Part shown: piece after piece, positions 45,534 to 53,758 of the stretch
Numbering within the stretch: position 1 is the stretch's first letter
Layout: the number at the start of each line of letters is the position of its first letter
NCBI GenBank assembly: GCA_021768245.1
Contig: JAETNO010000020.1
Span: 1-57,856 of the forward strand
Length of the DNA: 57,856 nt
Reading direction: 5' to 3'
Source of the DNA: Bacteroidaceae bacterium
Lineage (GTDB): Bacteria > Bacteroidota > Bacteroidia > Bacteroidales > Muribaculaceae
The notes under the pieces: generated by a model
Database searches by the model: none
What the model was told of the DNA's origin: nothing
The model's input: the letters and a program-made list of their open reading frames with translations, nothing else
Made by a program: the position numbers and the translations under genes

Positions 45534-46250
45534 ATGAAAGAGATTACCGACAATAAGTTTCATCGGAGAGGATTTGCAATTTTCCTGACATGCTCGGCTA
45601 TCCTGCTGTGTATAGGGCTTCTTATGCTCGTAGGAGACATTAATTCAACCGGGCTAATGACATTTCGATTTTGCAATCCAATCGAACAAACAATCTCATG
45701 GCATACTCCGATATTTTGTTCAATAATATTGCTTGGCATAGCATTGTTGTGGCGATTTGATAAACCCTCTTTACCCAAAATGGATTTGCAAGGCAAACGT
45801 GCTTTCATTTTTGACAAAATCGCAGATTTCTTCAAAGATGATGATTTCAAAAGGCGTGGCTATCATTTCTTCAAAAAAATTGGAGCGATTGGATATTGCG
45901 TGAACATTCAGAATGACAAATGGAATAATCGGGAGATAATCAGATTTACTTTGAACATAGGCATATTTACTGATAGTTTTTGGCTGGAGCATGAGGATCT
46001 CAAACATACAGGAATTGTGCCCCCTTTCCCGAAAGAATATGATTGCGCTATCAGAGAAAGAATCGGAAATTTGCTGCCTGTGCATGATGATAAATGGTAT
46101 TGTATCACTGCTGACACCGATGTGCTGAAGCTATGGGAAGAAATAGAACATGACCTCACGGAATATGTTAAGCCATTCTTTGATAGGTACGAGGTCGAAT
46201 CAGATGTGGTGCCAAATCAATGTATCTACAAAACAGGAGATAAAAAATGA
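45534..46250 (+). CDS. Two-span membrane protein fused to a DUF4304-like domain
   Basis: 238 residues. AAGGAGGT (45521-45528) overlaps the previous stop and sits 5 bp before the ATG. Two membrane helices lie at about 13-33 and 50-70. The soluble part (about 85-225), FDKIADFFKDDDFKRRGYHFFKKIGAIGYCVNIQ...FTLNIGIF...CAIRERIGNLLPVHDDKWYCI, matches the pattern of the DUF4304 family, which is often found in polymorphic-toxin immunity loci. The stop overlaps the next start by 4 bp. The N terminus MKEITDNKF resembles the starts of two other array genes. Confidence 0.75.
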   Translation: MKEITDNKFHRRGFAIFLTCSAILLCIGLLMLVGDINSTGLMTFRFCNPIEQTISWHTPIFCSIILLGIALLWRFDKPSLPKMDLQGKRAFIFDKIADFFKDDDFKRRGYHFFKKIGAIGYCVNIQNDKWNNREIIRFTLNIGIFTDSFWLEHEDLKHTGIVPPFPKEYDCAIRERIGNLLPVHDDKWYCITADTDVLKLWEEIEHDLTEYVKPFFDRYEVESDVVPNQCIYKTGDKK

Positions 46251-46786
46251 GGATAGATGACCAATACATAGCAAAGGAATCGTTTACTGCACCAACCTTA
46301 TGTGTCGTAATGACTGCTTGGTACATATGGGCCGGTTGCACGGAAGGCTGGAATATACTCAGTGTCGGCGGTTTGATATTTTTCTCTATCGGCATGGTCA
46401 TTTACATTTTCAAGTATGTGAGATATGGACTTAGTGCATTGATAATTGATGAAACCGGAATCACTATAAAAGACTGGCGAAAGAATGAAATCCTGCATTG
46501 GGATGAAATCGAGAAATGCGACATATCGTGGCGCACCGCTATGGGGCACTGTTCCCGTTGGTTGAGCATCAAAACCTCGGCGGGAAAAAGAGAACAATTC
46601 CATGACATCAGGCTATCCGGCAAATTATGCCGTAATAAAAGCGTAAGGCAAGCCATTGAAAAATTTGGCGGAACCGAAATATTCGATTATGAAAGTTCAA
46701 GCCAACAGAACCGCTATGTCGCAATGATAGCTATCATCGCACTATTGGCAGTATTCGTACTCCTCGTAATTTACTCTATACGATGA
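46247..46786 (+). CDS. STM3941-like membrane protein with a bacterial PH-type domain
   Basis: 179 residues; AGGAGA six bases before the ATG. Two N-terminal helices (about 15-33 and 38-55) precede a beta-rich segment GLSALIIDETGITIKDWRKNEILHWDEIEKCDIS...LSIKTSAGKREQF, typical of STM3941 and bPH-domain proteins, and a final helix near 155-176. Such proteins are frequent in Bacteroidetes immunity-like clusters; their biochemical role is unknown. It overlaps both neighbours by 4 bp (ATGA). Confidence 0.7.
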   Translation: MRIDDQYIAKESFTAPTLCVVMTAWYIWAGCTEGWNILSVGGLIFFSIGMVIYIFKYVRYGLSALIIDETGITIKDWRKNEILHWDEIEKCDISWRTAMGHCSRWLSIKTSAGKREQFHDIRLSGKLCRNKSVRQAIEKFGGTEIFDYESSSQQNRYVAMIAIIALLAVFVLLVIYSIR

Positions 46787-47247
46787 AAAAGACGGGAAAA
46801 ATAATTTATGGTGTAATTGGTGGAGTCATGCTTTTAATATTGGCTATTGTTGCCTTTATTGGTGTGGCGACTTTATCATCTCACAATTATAGTAGCAATC
46901 AAAATGATTATTTCTTAAAAAGTGAGTATGAAATAGAAGGCAAAGTAATTGACAATAACGAGATAGGAGGCAATTATCATATCCTCAAACTAAGGCCTAC
47001 AAAATTTGCGTTATTCAAGAATAATATCAATCCTGGCGATGACCATGTTGGTGTATATACTAAAGACACTTCAATGGTTGTCATAATAATCGCATTTCCT
47101 GAAGAATTCACATCACCATTAGAGCAAATCTCTATAAATGCCAAAAACAGGAAAGTGATATTTAACGACTCGTCGGCAAATACACTTAGGACAGCAGGCC
47201 TGTATAAGCGCAATTTGCCACATGGTGATGATTATATTCCATTCTAA
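46783..47247 (+). CDS. Single-span membrane-anchored small protein
   Basis: 154 residues: one N-terminal helix (about 8-28) after MKKTGK, then about 120 residues of predicted beta-rich soluble domain with YEIEGKVIDNNEIGGNYHILKLRP. No family recognised. It overlaps the preceding gene by 4 bp. The distinct fold and lone anchor would suit a periplasmic immunity protein, by context only. Confidence 0.7.
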   Translation: MKKTGKIIYGVIGGVMLLILAIVAFIGVATLSSHNYSSNQNDYFLKSEYEIEGKVIDNNEIGGNYHILKLRPTKFALFKNNINPGDDHVGVYTKDTSMVVIIIAFPEEFTSPLEQISINAKNRKVIFNDSSANTLRTAGLYKRNLPHGDDYIPF

Positions 47248-47257
47248 ATTCTTCAAT

Positions 47258-47905
47258 ATGACAAATACAGAGATATTTAATGCTATCGTTGAACGGCTTA
47301 AAACCGAGCCTTTCCTCTCAGGATTCAAGTTCCGTAAACGTGATTCCACGTTCTTCAGACAGGATGGGGATTTGCGACAATCTATTGAGCTGGATCATTG
47401 GGCTAAGTTTGGACTACTTATCATTTATCCTATCTATGGAGTGCGGTTTGACATATTGTTGAAATGGTTTGAGGTGTATAGTTTAAAAACTCTGCAAGCT
47501 CAGCGCGATACTCCTTCGGTGGATTTTACCGGTAATATGTTGCACAAGAACGACAAGTTTGCAATTACAGAAGATGATTTTGAACAAAGGTATATAACAC
47601 TTCGTGATTTGCTTGAGGAATGTACTAATATGGTATTTTCAGCCTATACATCTTTGCAGAATATGTATAACCTTGAGATCATCCCGATATTGAAAGGTAA
47701 GAAACAGTTACCCGATGTCGGAGCCGATTGGGTTTTCAGAAATCTCACCTTAACACGGATAGTATCTCCCCATGATTATGAAAAGATGAAGACATTAATA
47801 TTATCTCAAGTCCGTTTTATGGCGGGAAGAAACGAGCCGAATATCATTGAGTATATTCCACGGCTTGATGAAATCATTGAAGCAATGGAAAAGAAATTCC
47901 AGTGA
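47258..47905 (+). CDS. Cytoplasmic protein, distantly DUF4304-like
   Basis: The ATG at 47258 (215 residues) is preferred to the in-frame codon at 47222, which overlaps the previous gene. There is no signal or membrane helix. The start EIFNAIVERLKTEPFLSGFKFRKRDSTFFRQDGD has the GF-K-R--FFR pattern seen in DUF4304-like proteins, and the later HDYEKMKTLILSQVRFMAGRN is helical. It shares spacing and the GFK...F.R pattern with the gene at 49523, suggesting distant paralogy. Confidence 0.65.
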   Translation: MTNTEIFNAIVERLKTEPFLSGFKFRKRDSTFFRQDGDLRQSIELDHWAKFGLLIIYPIYGVRFDILLKWFEVYSLKTLQAQRDTPSVDFTGNMLHKNDKFAITEDDFEQRYITLRDLLEECTNMVFSAYTSLQNMYNLEIIPILKGKKQLPDVGADWVFRNLTLTRIVSPHDYEKMKTLILSQVRFMAGRNEPNIIEYIPRLDEIIEAMEKKFQ

Positions 47906-47917
47906 TACTTGAATGCT

Positions 47918-48487
47918 ATGAAACTGGCAGATAAATTATATATTAATCAAGTTTTTCTGAACACCTCATTTCGTAATGGAGGTATTGCCGTTTGGTGGAC
48001 TAAAAAGAGATTTGAGAGCTGCCGGTTTCTCAACTGTGATTTATCCAATGTTCTTGCAAGAGGATGTCAATTTACCGATTGTGTTTTCAAAGGTGGTAAG
48101 TTGCAACACTTTTCTATGGGTGGGAGAACTTTGGCCTTGCTACGAAAAACGGTCTATGTCGGCTGTACTTTTGAGAGAGTAAAATTAAGGAATTTCGGAA
48201 TTGCAGACTTTATAGACTGCCGCTTCATTGACTGTGATTTTAATACTGCGTTTATTGCCGCCTCATTTTCAAATTGTAAATTCGTCGGGAATGTTCATGG
48301 CTGTGTATTCTGTGGCCCACAATATAATGGGTATTACTACATGAACCGACTTAATTATTGGGCTTCCAATAAAGGCAAGTTGCTCGACGTGGATTTCACG
48401 GAAGCCACTCTGACAGATGTTGCCTTTCGTGGTGGTATAGATTTATCAACGACTAAATTCCCGATAGACAATGAAACTGACCGATAA
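47918..48487 (+). CDS. Pentapeptide-like repeat protein
   Basis: The ATG at 47918 (189 residues) is preferred to an upstream TTG at 47909. About 100 residues have the alternating pattern of a right-handed quadrilateral beta helix: FESCRFLNCDLSNV, CQFTDCVFKGGKL, VGCTFERVKLRNF, FIDCRFIDCDFNTA, SFSNCKFVG. Cysteine or phenylalanine is regularly spaced every five residues. Pentapeptide proteins can mimic DNA or block effectors, and several act as immunity or resistance factors. The 3' end overlaps the next gene by 17 bp. It begins ATGAAACTGGCAGATAAA, close to the starts at 48471 and 50184. Confidence 0.75.
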   Translation: MKLADKLYINQVFLNTSFRNGGIAVWWTKKRFESCRFLNCDLSNVLARGCQFTDCVFKGGKLQHFSMGGRTLALLRKTVYVGCTFERVKLRNFGIADFIDCRFIDCDFNTAFIAASFSNCKFVGNVHGCVFCGPQYNGYYYMNRLNYWASNKGKLLDVDFTEATLTDVAFRGGIDLSTTKFPIDNETDR

Positions 48488-48935
48488 ACGATTCTGGAAA
48501 TTTGAGGCATTGTCTCTATTGTCAACCGTTTTAACTATCGGAATAATGGAAGTCTGTCTTGGAAGATTTGAGTTGGATTCCGACATAGTGCCTATGTGCG
48601 TCTTTATACTGATTAATTATTTAATCGGACAAGCTATTGCTTGGAAAAATTATAAATCAGGTGGATGGCTAAAATTAGGGTTAGGAATATATCTTTATTC
48701 AATTATTGCATTGGTAATGATACTCTTGGTAATTAACGGTTTAGATTGTTTATTTGCTGAGGGAAGTAAAACAGATATATCAGCCGATATTCATGTCGGA
48801 TTCTCAGCTGCCGGACTGTCAGTTGTCGTATTACTGATATGGATGTTTATTTCATTTATTCCTTCTATGATTACAGGGTTTATAGGGTTATGGCATGTGT
48901 ATAAAAAGAATGACATATCCCAAAAACTACCTTGA
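48471..48935 (+). CDS. Four-span membrane protein with MKLTDKRFW start
   Basis: 154 residues with four predicted helices (about 14-28, 38-55, 66-88, 112-140). Family not recognised. Its first 17 bases overlap the pentapeptide gene. The first nine residues, MKLTDKRFW, nearly equal those of the gene at 50184 (MKQTDKRFW), and the rest is weakly similar in layout, so the two are likely divergent paralogues. Confidence 0.7.
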   Translation: MKLTDKRFWKFEALSLLSTVLTIGIMEVCLGRFELDSDIVPMCVFILINYLIGQAIAWKNYKSGGWLKLGLGIYLYSIIALVMILLVINGLDCLFAEGSKTDISADIHVGFSAAGLSVVVLLIWMFISFIPSMITGFIGLWHVYKKNDISQKLP

Positions 48936-48969
48936 TTATTATGCTCAATAAAAGTAATATCCAACAGAT

Positions 48970-49515
48970 ATGAAACCAACAACTATCATAATATTGGCTA
49001 TATGTGTCATAATCACATCAGTATATGCCATCTATAATTTCCTGTTCGCCCCAATATTGATGTATGGTGGCGCAACTGCAAGCTTTCTAATCACCTTGGA
49101 TAAGAAACAGATAAAACTAAGTCCAAAGGATTTCCTGAACAAATACCGATGGTCATATTTTGGGGTGTCGGTATTGCTGCTTTTTTTAGCGGGTGTTAAC
49201 TCGTTGGGATTTCATAATAGCGCAAAGGAGTACCATAGATGCTATGAAACCGCAATAAATGATACTGTCACCGCATTAGACCGATGGGGTAAAATGGGAA
49301 ATGAAATCAAATTAGCTAATGGTGAATCTTATCGCGTATATATCGCACCACTTACCATGGTTATAGAGGTCGAAAACATAATCCAAAACAAGAAGAACAG
49401 AATCATTTTACAAAAGAAAGCCTATAATGATACAATTATTTTTGTGGATTCATATGGATATAAATGGATCTTTGAAATTGGCGATCCATCCTTGAAAACA
49501 ATTTTTGAAGATTAA
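48970..49515 (+). CDS. Two-span membrane protein, unknown family
   Basis: 181 residues: helices at about 5-35 and 58-76, then about 105 residues of soluble domain (AKEYHRCYETAINDTVTALDRWGKMG...YKWIFEIGDPSLKTIFED). No recognised domain. It ends 7 bp before the next start. Confidence 0.65.
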   Translation: MKPTTIIILAICVIITSVYAIYNFLFAPILMYGGATASFLITLDKKQIKLSPKDFLNKYRWSYFGVSVLLLFLAGVNSLGFHNSAKEYHRCYETAINDTVTALDRWGKMGNEIKLANGESYRVYIAPLTMVIEVENIIQNKKNRIILQKKAYNDTIIFVDSYGYKWIFEIGDPSLKTIFED

Positions 49516-49522
49516 TAATGGT

Positions 49523-50197
49523 ATGAAGATAAAGGAAGTCAAACAAAGAATCTTAACTGGCTTGGAGTTTTTTGCCGCTGCAAATGGGTTCAAAATTTAT
49601 AAGGGAAAATTCTGCTTATCCCGGAAAGATGACAACCGTGAAACGGGCGTGTTTTTTACATACAATACCTGGGGGGTTGAGATTCAGATATTCCCTTCGG
49701 TTTATGTGGATTTCAAAGAAATAAGGGCTATATGTGAAAGATGTGGCTTTCATCTGAATTATACGGCTTTTATCAATCTTCGCTTATTGGAGAAGATAAA
49801 TAGCATCGGATTCAATTCGGATCTGCGTTGGCAAATGCAATGCGCCAATGAGGACAGAGTCGTAATTATTGAGGGTGAAACGGATATGGATATCGTGATT
49901 GATAATATCCAGTCACTTATGCCACTTGCTCTTGATTTTATTTCGCAAACGGCTGACATAGTCTTGATAGACCATTTGTTTAACACCATTCCGATTGAAA
50001 AATATAGCCCCTATTGTTCCGGCTTAGATACACATTGCATTGTCGGTTTGATTGCGGCCAGACTTTCCGGCAATACGGAATATGAGAAGTTAAGAAGAAT
50101 GTATGAACGTATTGTCGCTAAAGAGGATTTTCGCGATGACATGAAAGCGTCTTTTGCACAAATCGTTAAGTATCTTGACCGCTATGAAACAGACTGA
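49523..50197 (+). CDS. Cytoplasmic protein, distant relative of the gene at 47258
   Basis: The ATG at 49523 (224 residues) is preferred to a TTG at 49505 inside the previous gene. There are no membrane helices. The N-terminal FFAAANGFKIYKGKFCLSRKDD parallels the GFKFRKRDSTFFRQDGD block of the 47258 protein and of DUF4304-like proteins. Its last 14 bases overlap the start of the next membrane protein gene, repeating the soluble-then-membrane order at 47918/48471. Confidence 0.65.
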   Translation: MKIKEVKQRILTGLEFFAAANGFKIYKGKFCLSRKDDNRETGVFFTYNTWGVEIQIFPSVYVDFKEIRAICERCGFHLNYTAFINLRLLEKINSIGFNSDLRWQMQCANEDRVVIIEGETDMDIVIDNIQSLMPLALDFISQTADIVLIDHLFNTIPIEKYSPYCSGLDTHCIVGLIAARLSGNTEYEKLRRMYERIVAKEDFRDDMKASFAQIVKYLDRYETD

Positions 50198-50546
50198 TAA
50201 ACGATTTTGGATAGCATGGATTGTGGTAGAGCTATTGATGCTATCTTCTTGTATTTATATGGCAGTCCAAAGCAAAGTTTTAGAAATACTGTGCGTTTTT
50301 GTAATCGGACAACCTTTAATGGGTATATTTGCTTTATACAAAAAGCATCATCCAAATGGAGCATTGGCAAATTTAATCTTTGCATGTATATATTCAAGCT
50401 ATGCCTTGTATATAAATATCACAGGAGAGGATGGCAATGGTTGGGGATGGGTGTTCTTTATGATTGTTTTGCCAATTATTCAGCTTATTATACTACTGTT
50501 GTTTTGGGGTATTCAAAAAATTGCTGAAACAAATGAACCGAAATAA
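50184..50546 (+). CDS. Small four-span membrane protein with MKQTDKRFW start
   Basis: The ATG at 50184 gives 120 residues; an upstream TTG would overlap far into the previous gene. Four helices lie at about 9-28, 33-50, 62-78 and 90-112. N-terminal identity to the gene at 48471 extends at the DNA level over about 28 bases with four or so differences. Function unknown; probably a partner or paralogue in the array. Confidence 0.7.
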   Translation: MKQTDKRFWIAWIVVELLMLSSCIYMAVQSKVLEILCVFVIGQPLMGIFALYKKHHPNGALANLIFACIYSSYALYINITGEDGNGWGWVFFMIVLPIIQLIILLLFWGIQKIAETNEPK

Positions 50547-50550
50547 TAAT

Positions 50551-50922
50551 ATGGCTAATCACGAGATATGGAATCCTATACGGATGATTGACTGCGAGTG
50601 TTCGGTCAATTCAATAGACTACAATGCGATGGATCTTATTGTCGAGCTTGAACGTTTAAACCACAAAGGGATAGTAAAGATTGAGTTCAAAGAAGTGTTC
50701 GCGTATCGCGTGACTTTGGAACATTTCAGAATCAACGATATACTGGATGGTGTGGGTATAGCACCGTTATATGAGGTTGAAAACTCCGAATATTATAACT
50801 GGCTAATGCAATCCGGTATGAAGGTGCTATATGGCGATACACTCAATGTCCGGCATTTTGCCATAAAGACAACCGAGCATATCATAGATATTCTCACTCC
50901 GAATACTTATACAGTGATATAA
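50551..50922 (+). CDS. Small cytoplasmic protein, last gene of the array
   Basis: The ATG at 50551 gives 123 residues (MANHEIWNPIRMIDCECSV); an ATG at 50533 is an alternative that overlaps the previous gene. No signal or helix. A mixed alpha/beta pattern with KGIVKIEFKEVFAYRVTLEHFRINDILDG suggests a compact domain of the type common among immunity proteins, but I do not recognise it. It is followed by a weak hairpin and the convergent mob operon. Confidence 0.65.
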   Translation: MANHEIWNPIRMIDCECSVNSIDYNAMDLIVELERLNHKGIVKIEFKEVFAYRVTLEHFRINDILDGVGIAPLYEVENSEYYNWLMQSGMKVLYGDTLNVRHFAIKTTEHIIDILTPNTYTVI

Positions 50923-50939
50923 TGGGAATATACAAAGTG

Positions 50940-50968
50940 AATCCCCATGCTGACGCACAGGGATTTTG
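50940..50968. terminator. Weak hairpin between the array and the mob operon
   Basis: AATCCC (50940-50945) pairs with GGGATT (50960-50965), followed by TTG on the plus strand. Short stem, so only a possible terminator. Confidence 0.35.
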
Positions 50969-50973
50969 CAGTA

Positions 50974-51474
50974 TCAGTACCACATGAATTTTCGGGTGAG
51001 ATAGGTGGTGAGTGCCACTGAGACCACCCAAAAGAAGATTATCAGGGAGACAAGTGAATTTATCTCTTCGGAATGTATGGCCTGGGAATTTGCGAAAATC
51101 ACCAAGGCGAGAAATACGGTCAGCCATATCAGGGAAAAGAGAATTATGTAGGCGGCGAGAGCCGGGACTATGACGCAGTTCCGTGCGGTCTCCATCTTAT
51201 CGACCATCGGCTTGACTTTGGCATTGAATGTCGCAGCCATTTCGGTCGCGGACTTCTGGAGGCTGTCGCTTACCCCTGAAGAGAACTTTTGAGCGTCCAT
51301 AGGCGAGGCGGCTTCCCGGATCTCGTTGATGATATAGGGAGTCTCTTTCATGAAGAGTCTGATTTGGAGTGCGAGGTCGCTCTGCGCCTCGATCTCTTTC
51401 TGCCGTAACTCGTCGTCTCTCGTCTCGGCTATCGCGCTGTCGATGTCGGATACGTCAATCTTTTTAAGAGCCAT
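50974..51474 (-). CDS. Mobilization-operon membrane protein with coiled coil
   Basis: The ATG at 51474 (166 residues) follows the relaxase stop by 11 bp; the longer frame to 51546 overlaps it. An N-terminal charged helical region (about 10-90, DSAIAETRDDELRQKEIEAQ...) is a likely coiled coil. Two membrane helices lie at about 103-128 and 139-158. Such proteins often end Bacteroides mobilization operons; the role, perhaps coupling to a host conjugation channel or surface exclusion, is not known. Confidence 0.7.
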   Translation of the reverse strand: MALKKIDVSDIDSAIAETRDDELRQKEIEAQSDLALQIRLFMKETPYIINEIREAASPMDAQKFSSGVSDSLQKSATEMAATFNAKVKPMVDKMETARNCVIVPALAAYIILFSLIWLTVFLALVIFANSQAIHSEEINSLVSLIIFFWVVSVALTTYLTRKFMWY

Positions 51475-51485
51475 GATACAATCGG

Positions 51486-52682
51486 TTATCTTCGGATTCC
51501 TTTTCTTCTCACAATTCCAATCTTCGAGCAGGCAGCGGCGGCACAACGACGGGCGCGGGCTATCTCTTCCTCGATGTCATCACGCTTCTTCGGAAGGTCG
51601 TTGTTCGATGCCCCGCCACCACCGGAAACATAGGTCGGCGTGTTCAGGAACGACATGAAGCTCATCGCAACCGCAAAGTGATAGCACGCCTCGTTGATAA
51701 GGTCGGCCCAGTTCTCCACCTCGTGGTAATCAAACTCATCGTCGAACACTCGCATGACCTGTTCGGGTATGAAACGACTGTATGATTCACCCTCATGCTC
51801 GAATTCAACACGCCGCGTGTCGGGTCTGTAAGTGGTATAGTCCGGCCTAATATCGGATTCTTTACTTTTGGCTTTTGTCTGCTGACTTTGTGTGGGGTGT
51901 AATTTTTTCCATGTGCCTTCAAGTTTGCTCACCATGAGATTACGCCCTTTGCCCAACTCGGAAGCCTTGAACTTGGCGTTGCCTTTCTTCAACACATATC
52001 CTCTGACAATGCCGCCTTCATCAGTCCTGACCTTGACATCATATCCTTTCGTCTCAAGCCGGGCGAAATAATCTTCAAGCGACCATTTCCCCATTTTGCC
52101 GAGGACATCGAGGCAGTCACGGCTTACGGACTGACGGTTTATATCGTGTATGTTGACCGCAGTCTGCCATCCCCGTTTTCTTGCTATACGTTCCGCCGCC
52201 CGTTGTGCCCGCAGATGTATGTTGCGGTCATTGTTGATGTTCCCGTTTTCGTCAAGACGGCTCACAACCGCATGGAGGTGAGGTATGCCGCTATCGGATT
52301 CAAGATGAAGCCATACGGTTGACTTGCTTCCGGCGAGATTGGTTTTCAGAGAGAGAAGATGGCCGTTTTTGTCTTTCATCTCTTGACAATCAAACTCGGT
52401 GACAAAATCCTGCCAGAGCTGTTTCCAGTCCTCGGGCGTGAAGTTGCGCGTATGCTCGGCGGCAGGACTGATTTCTATTCGGATGAGGTTGTTCTTCATG
52501 CGCGGGCGGCACAAGGAATCAAGTCTGACCGAGTTCCATATTCCCAACGGGTCTATGCCGGGAGGGAGAAAGCTGTCGCAGATATGATATATCTTTTCGG
52601 GGTGTTTCTTGTTCGCCGACACGCCCGTTATGTAGTTCAAGGCGTTTATGCCATGCGATATTGATTTTGCTTTCGCTATCAT
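51486..52682 (-). CDS. Relaxase/mobilization nuclease
   Basis: 398 residues. The three-histidine metal motif is visible: H126 in TVWLHLES and H135/H137 in SGIPHLHAVVSRLDENG, as in HUH relaxases of the MobA/MobP-like Bacteroidales group. A candidate nicking tyrosine lies near the N terminus (Y17 or Y32). The C-terminal half (from about 240) is a less conserved basic region, probably for DNA or helicase contact. It nicks and covalently binds DNA at oriT. It starts 4 bp after the mobC-like gene. Confidence 0.88.
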   Translation of the reverse strand: MIAKAKSISHGINALNYITGVSANKKHPEKIYHICDSFLPPGIDPLGIWNSVRLDSLCRPRMKNNLIRIEISPAAEHTRNFTPEDWKQLWQDFVTEFDCQEMKDKNGHLLSLKTNLAGSKSTVWLHLESDSGIPHLHAVVSRLDENGNINNDRNIHLRAQRAAERIARKRGWQTAVNIHDINRQSVSRDCLDVLGKMGKWSLEDYFARLETKGYDVKVRTDEGGIVRGYVLKKGNAKFKASELGKGRNLMVSKLEGTWKKLHPTQSQQTKAKSKESDIRPDYTTYRPDTRRVEFEHEGESYSRFIPEQVMRVFDDEFDYHEVENWADLINEACYHFAVAMSFMSFLNTPTYVSGGGGASNNDLPKKRDDIEEEIARARRCAAAACSKIGIVRRKGIRR

Positions 52683-52686
52683 AATT

Positions 52687-53142
52687 TCAAGCTTTTGTGA
52701 TGGTTTTTCTTGTGCGCGGACTTAAACGGCCACCGTTTATCACGGAGTTCAGAAACTCGGTTACGGCATTCGTTATCGGCACCACCTGCCTGTACCAGTC
52801 GAGCATAAAGGAGACCTTTTGGAAAAGTATGATTCTCTTGTCTTGCTTCATTCCGGCAAGGGCGTTGGCGAAGTTGAGTATATCGACACGGCAACCGTCA
52901 AGGTTGTGCAGCAGTGCCGATTCTTCAGCGGTCAGGGCTGATGGCGGTTCATAGCCCAACGCCCGCTGACGCATGTAGTCGCTCGGTGTAAGGTTGCATT
53001 TGGCGGCTATTGCGTGGATTTTCTCACGCTCTGCGGCTGTCATCTTCGTGGTGACGGTGCATGAGCGCACAGCCTCCGGCGGCAGCTTCTTTCGCTTCGT
53101 CTTTCTGGCGTTGGTGTCGGGGCTATTGACTTTGTTGTTCAT
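52687..53142 (-). CDS. MobC-like relaxosome accessory protein
   Basis: The ATG at 53142 (MNNKVNSPDTNARKTKRKK, 151 residues) is chosen because codons before it run through the repeat-rich oriT region. A basic N terminus and a ribbon-helix-helix-like block, CTVTTKMTAAEREKIHAIAAKCNLTPSDYMRQRALGYEPP, are typical of plasmid MobC proteins that bind oriT and help the relaxase melt it. The C-terminal half is helical. Confidence 0.8.
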   Translation of the reverse strand: MNNKVNSPDTNARKTKRKKLPPEAVRSCTVTTKMTAAEREKIHAIAAKCNLTPSDYMRQRALGYEPPSALTAEESALLHNLDGCRVDILNFANALAGMKQDKRIILFQKVSFMLDWYRQVVPITNAVTEFLNSVINGGRLSPRTRKTITKA

Positions 53143-53188
53143 ATAGAAGGATATTCCATGATTGATATAACTGATTGTCGGGTGCGAG

Positions 53189-53271
53189 CCTGCGAGCGGC
53201 CATGACCCTGACCGCAGGGAGGGGCGAGGCGTTTTGGTACAACCGGGCGGAGCCGGGTGTAACACCAAAAC
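53189..53271. other. Candidate origin of transfer (oriT)
   Basis: Just upstream of the mobC-like gene are two inverted repeats: CCTGCG (53189-53194) with CGCAGG (53213-53218), and GTTTTGGT (53231-53238) with ACCAAAAC (53264-53271). Between the last arms lies a CCGGG-rich core. Inverted repeats beside a G+C-rich nic-like core next to mob genes are the usual layout of an oriT. Confidence 0.55.
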
Positions 53272-53350
53272 ATATCTCGCAACACTTCTCAAAAGACCTG
53301 CCTTCACGCCCTTGGTTCTCGGCTTGCAGCCGCACATCGGATTGGATTGC

Positions 53351-53758
53351 TCAATCTGTGAAGAATCCGTTGATTACGGTCTCTCCGTCGGTATTCTTCC
53401 AACCGGATACGCAGGTGAACGAGAGAGCCGACCCGACACGGGAATTGTAGATGCTTACAAGCCCTGCGGCTTCCATTCTTGACAGGATATTGTGTATCTT
53501 CTTCCGTCCGAAATTCCATCGCTCTGCGAGGGATATTTCAGAGAATTGCATCTGACCCGGCTTCAAGTTGAGAGGTCTGCGGAATGAGTCGTCATACCCG
53601 GCTGTGGTTCTCATATCTTTGAGCAAATAACTGAAGAGTGCCATGTTGGGGATTTCCTTTCCGTCGTTGTTGGTCGTTGTTCCCGACAGCCACTCCAATG
53701 CTTCCGCAGTCAGACGGAGATTGATAGATAGAAAGGGATAATTTTTATTTGATTTCAT
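53351..53758 (-). CDS. Winged-helix DNA-binding protein of the mobile element
   Basis: 135 residues. The block LKPGQMQFSEISLAERWNFGRKKIHNILSRMEAAGLVSIYNSRVGS (about 65-112) has a winged-helix pattern with a recognition helix rich in Arg/Lys. No enzymatic domain. It probably regulates or initiates functions of the mobilizable element; a replication-initiator-like role is less likely at this size. Confidence 0.65.
   Translation of the reverse strand: MKSNKNYPFLSINLRLTAEALEWLSGTTTNNDGKEIPNMALFSYLLKDMRTTAGYDDSFRRPLNLKPGQMQFSEISLAERWNFGRKKIHNILSRMEAAGLVSIYNSRVGSALSFTCVSGWKNTDGETVINGFFTD

Noticed and set aside
53175..53482. Plus-strand frames of about 80-90 residues across the mob upstream region
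   Set aside because: They run through the oriT-like repeats and the start of the winged-helix gene, have no domain pattern, and look like chance frames.
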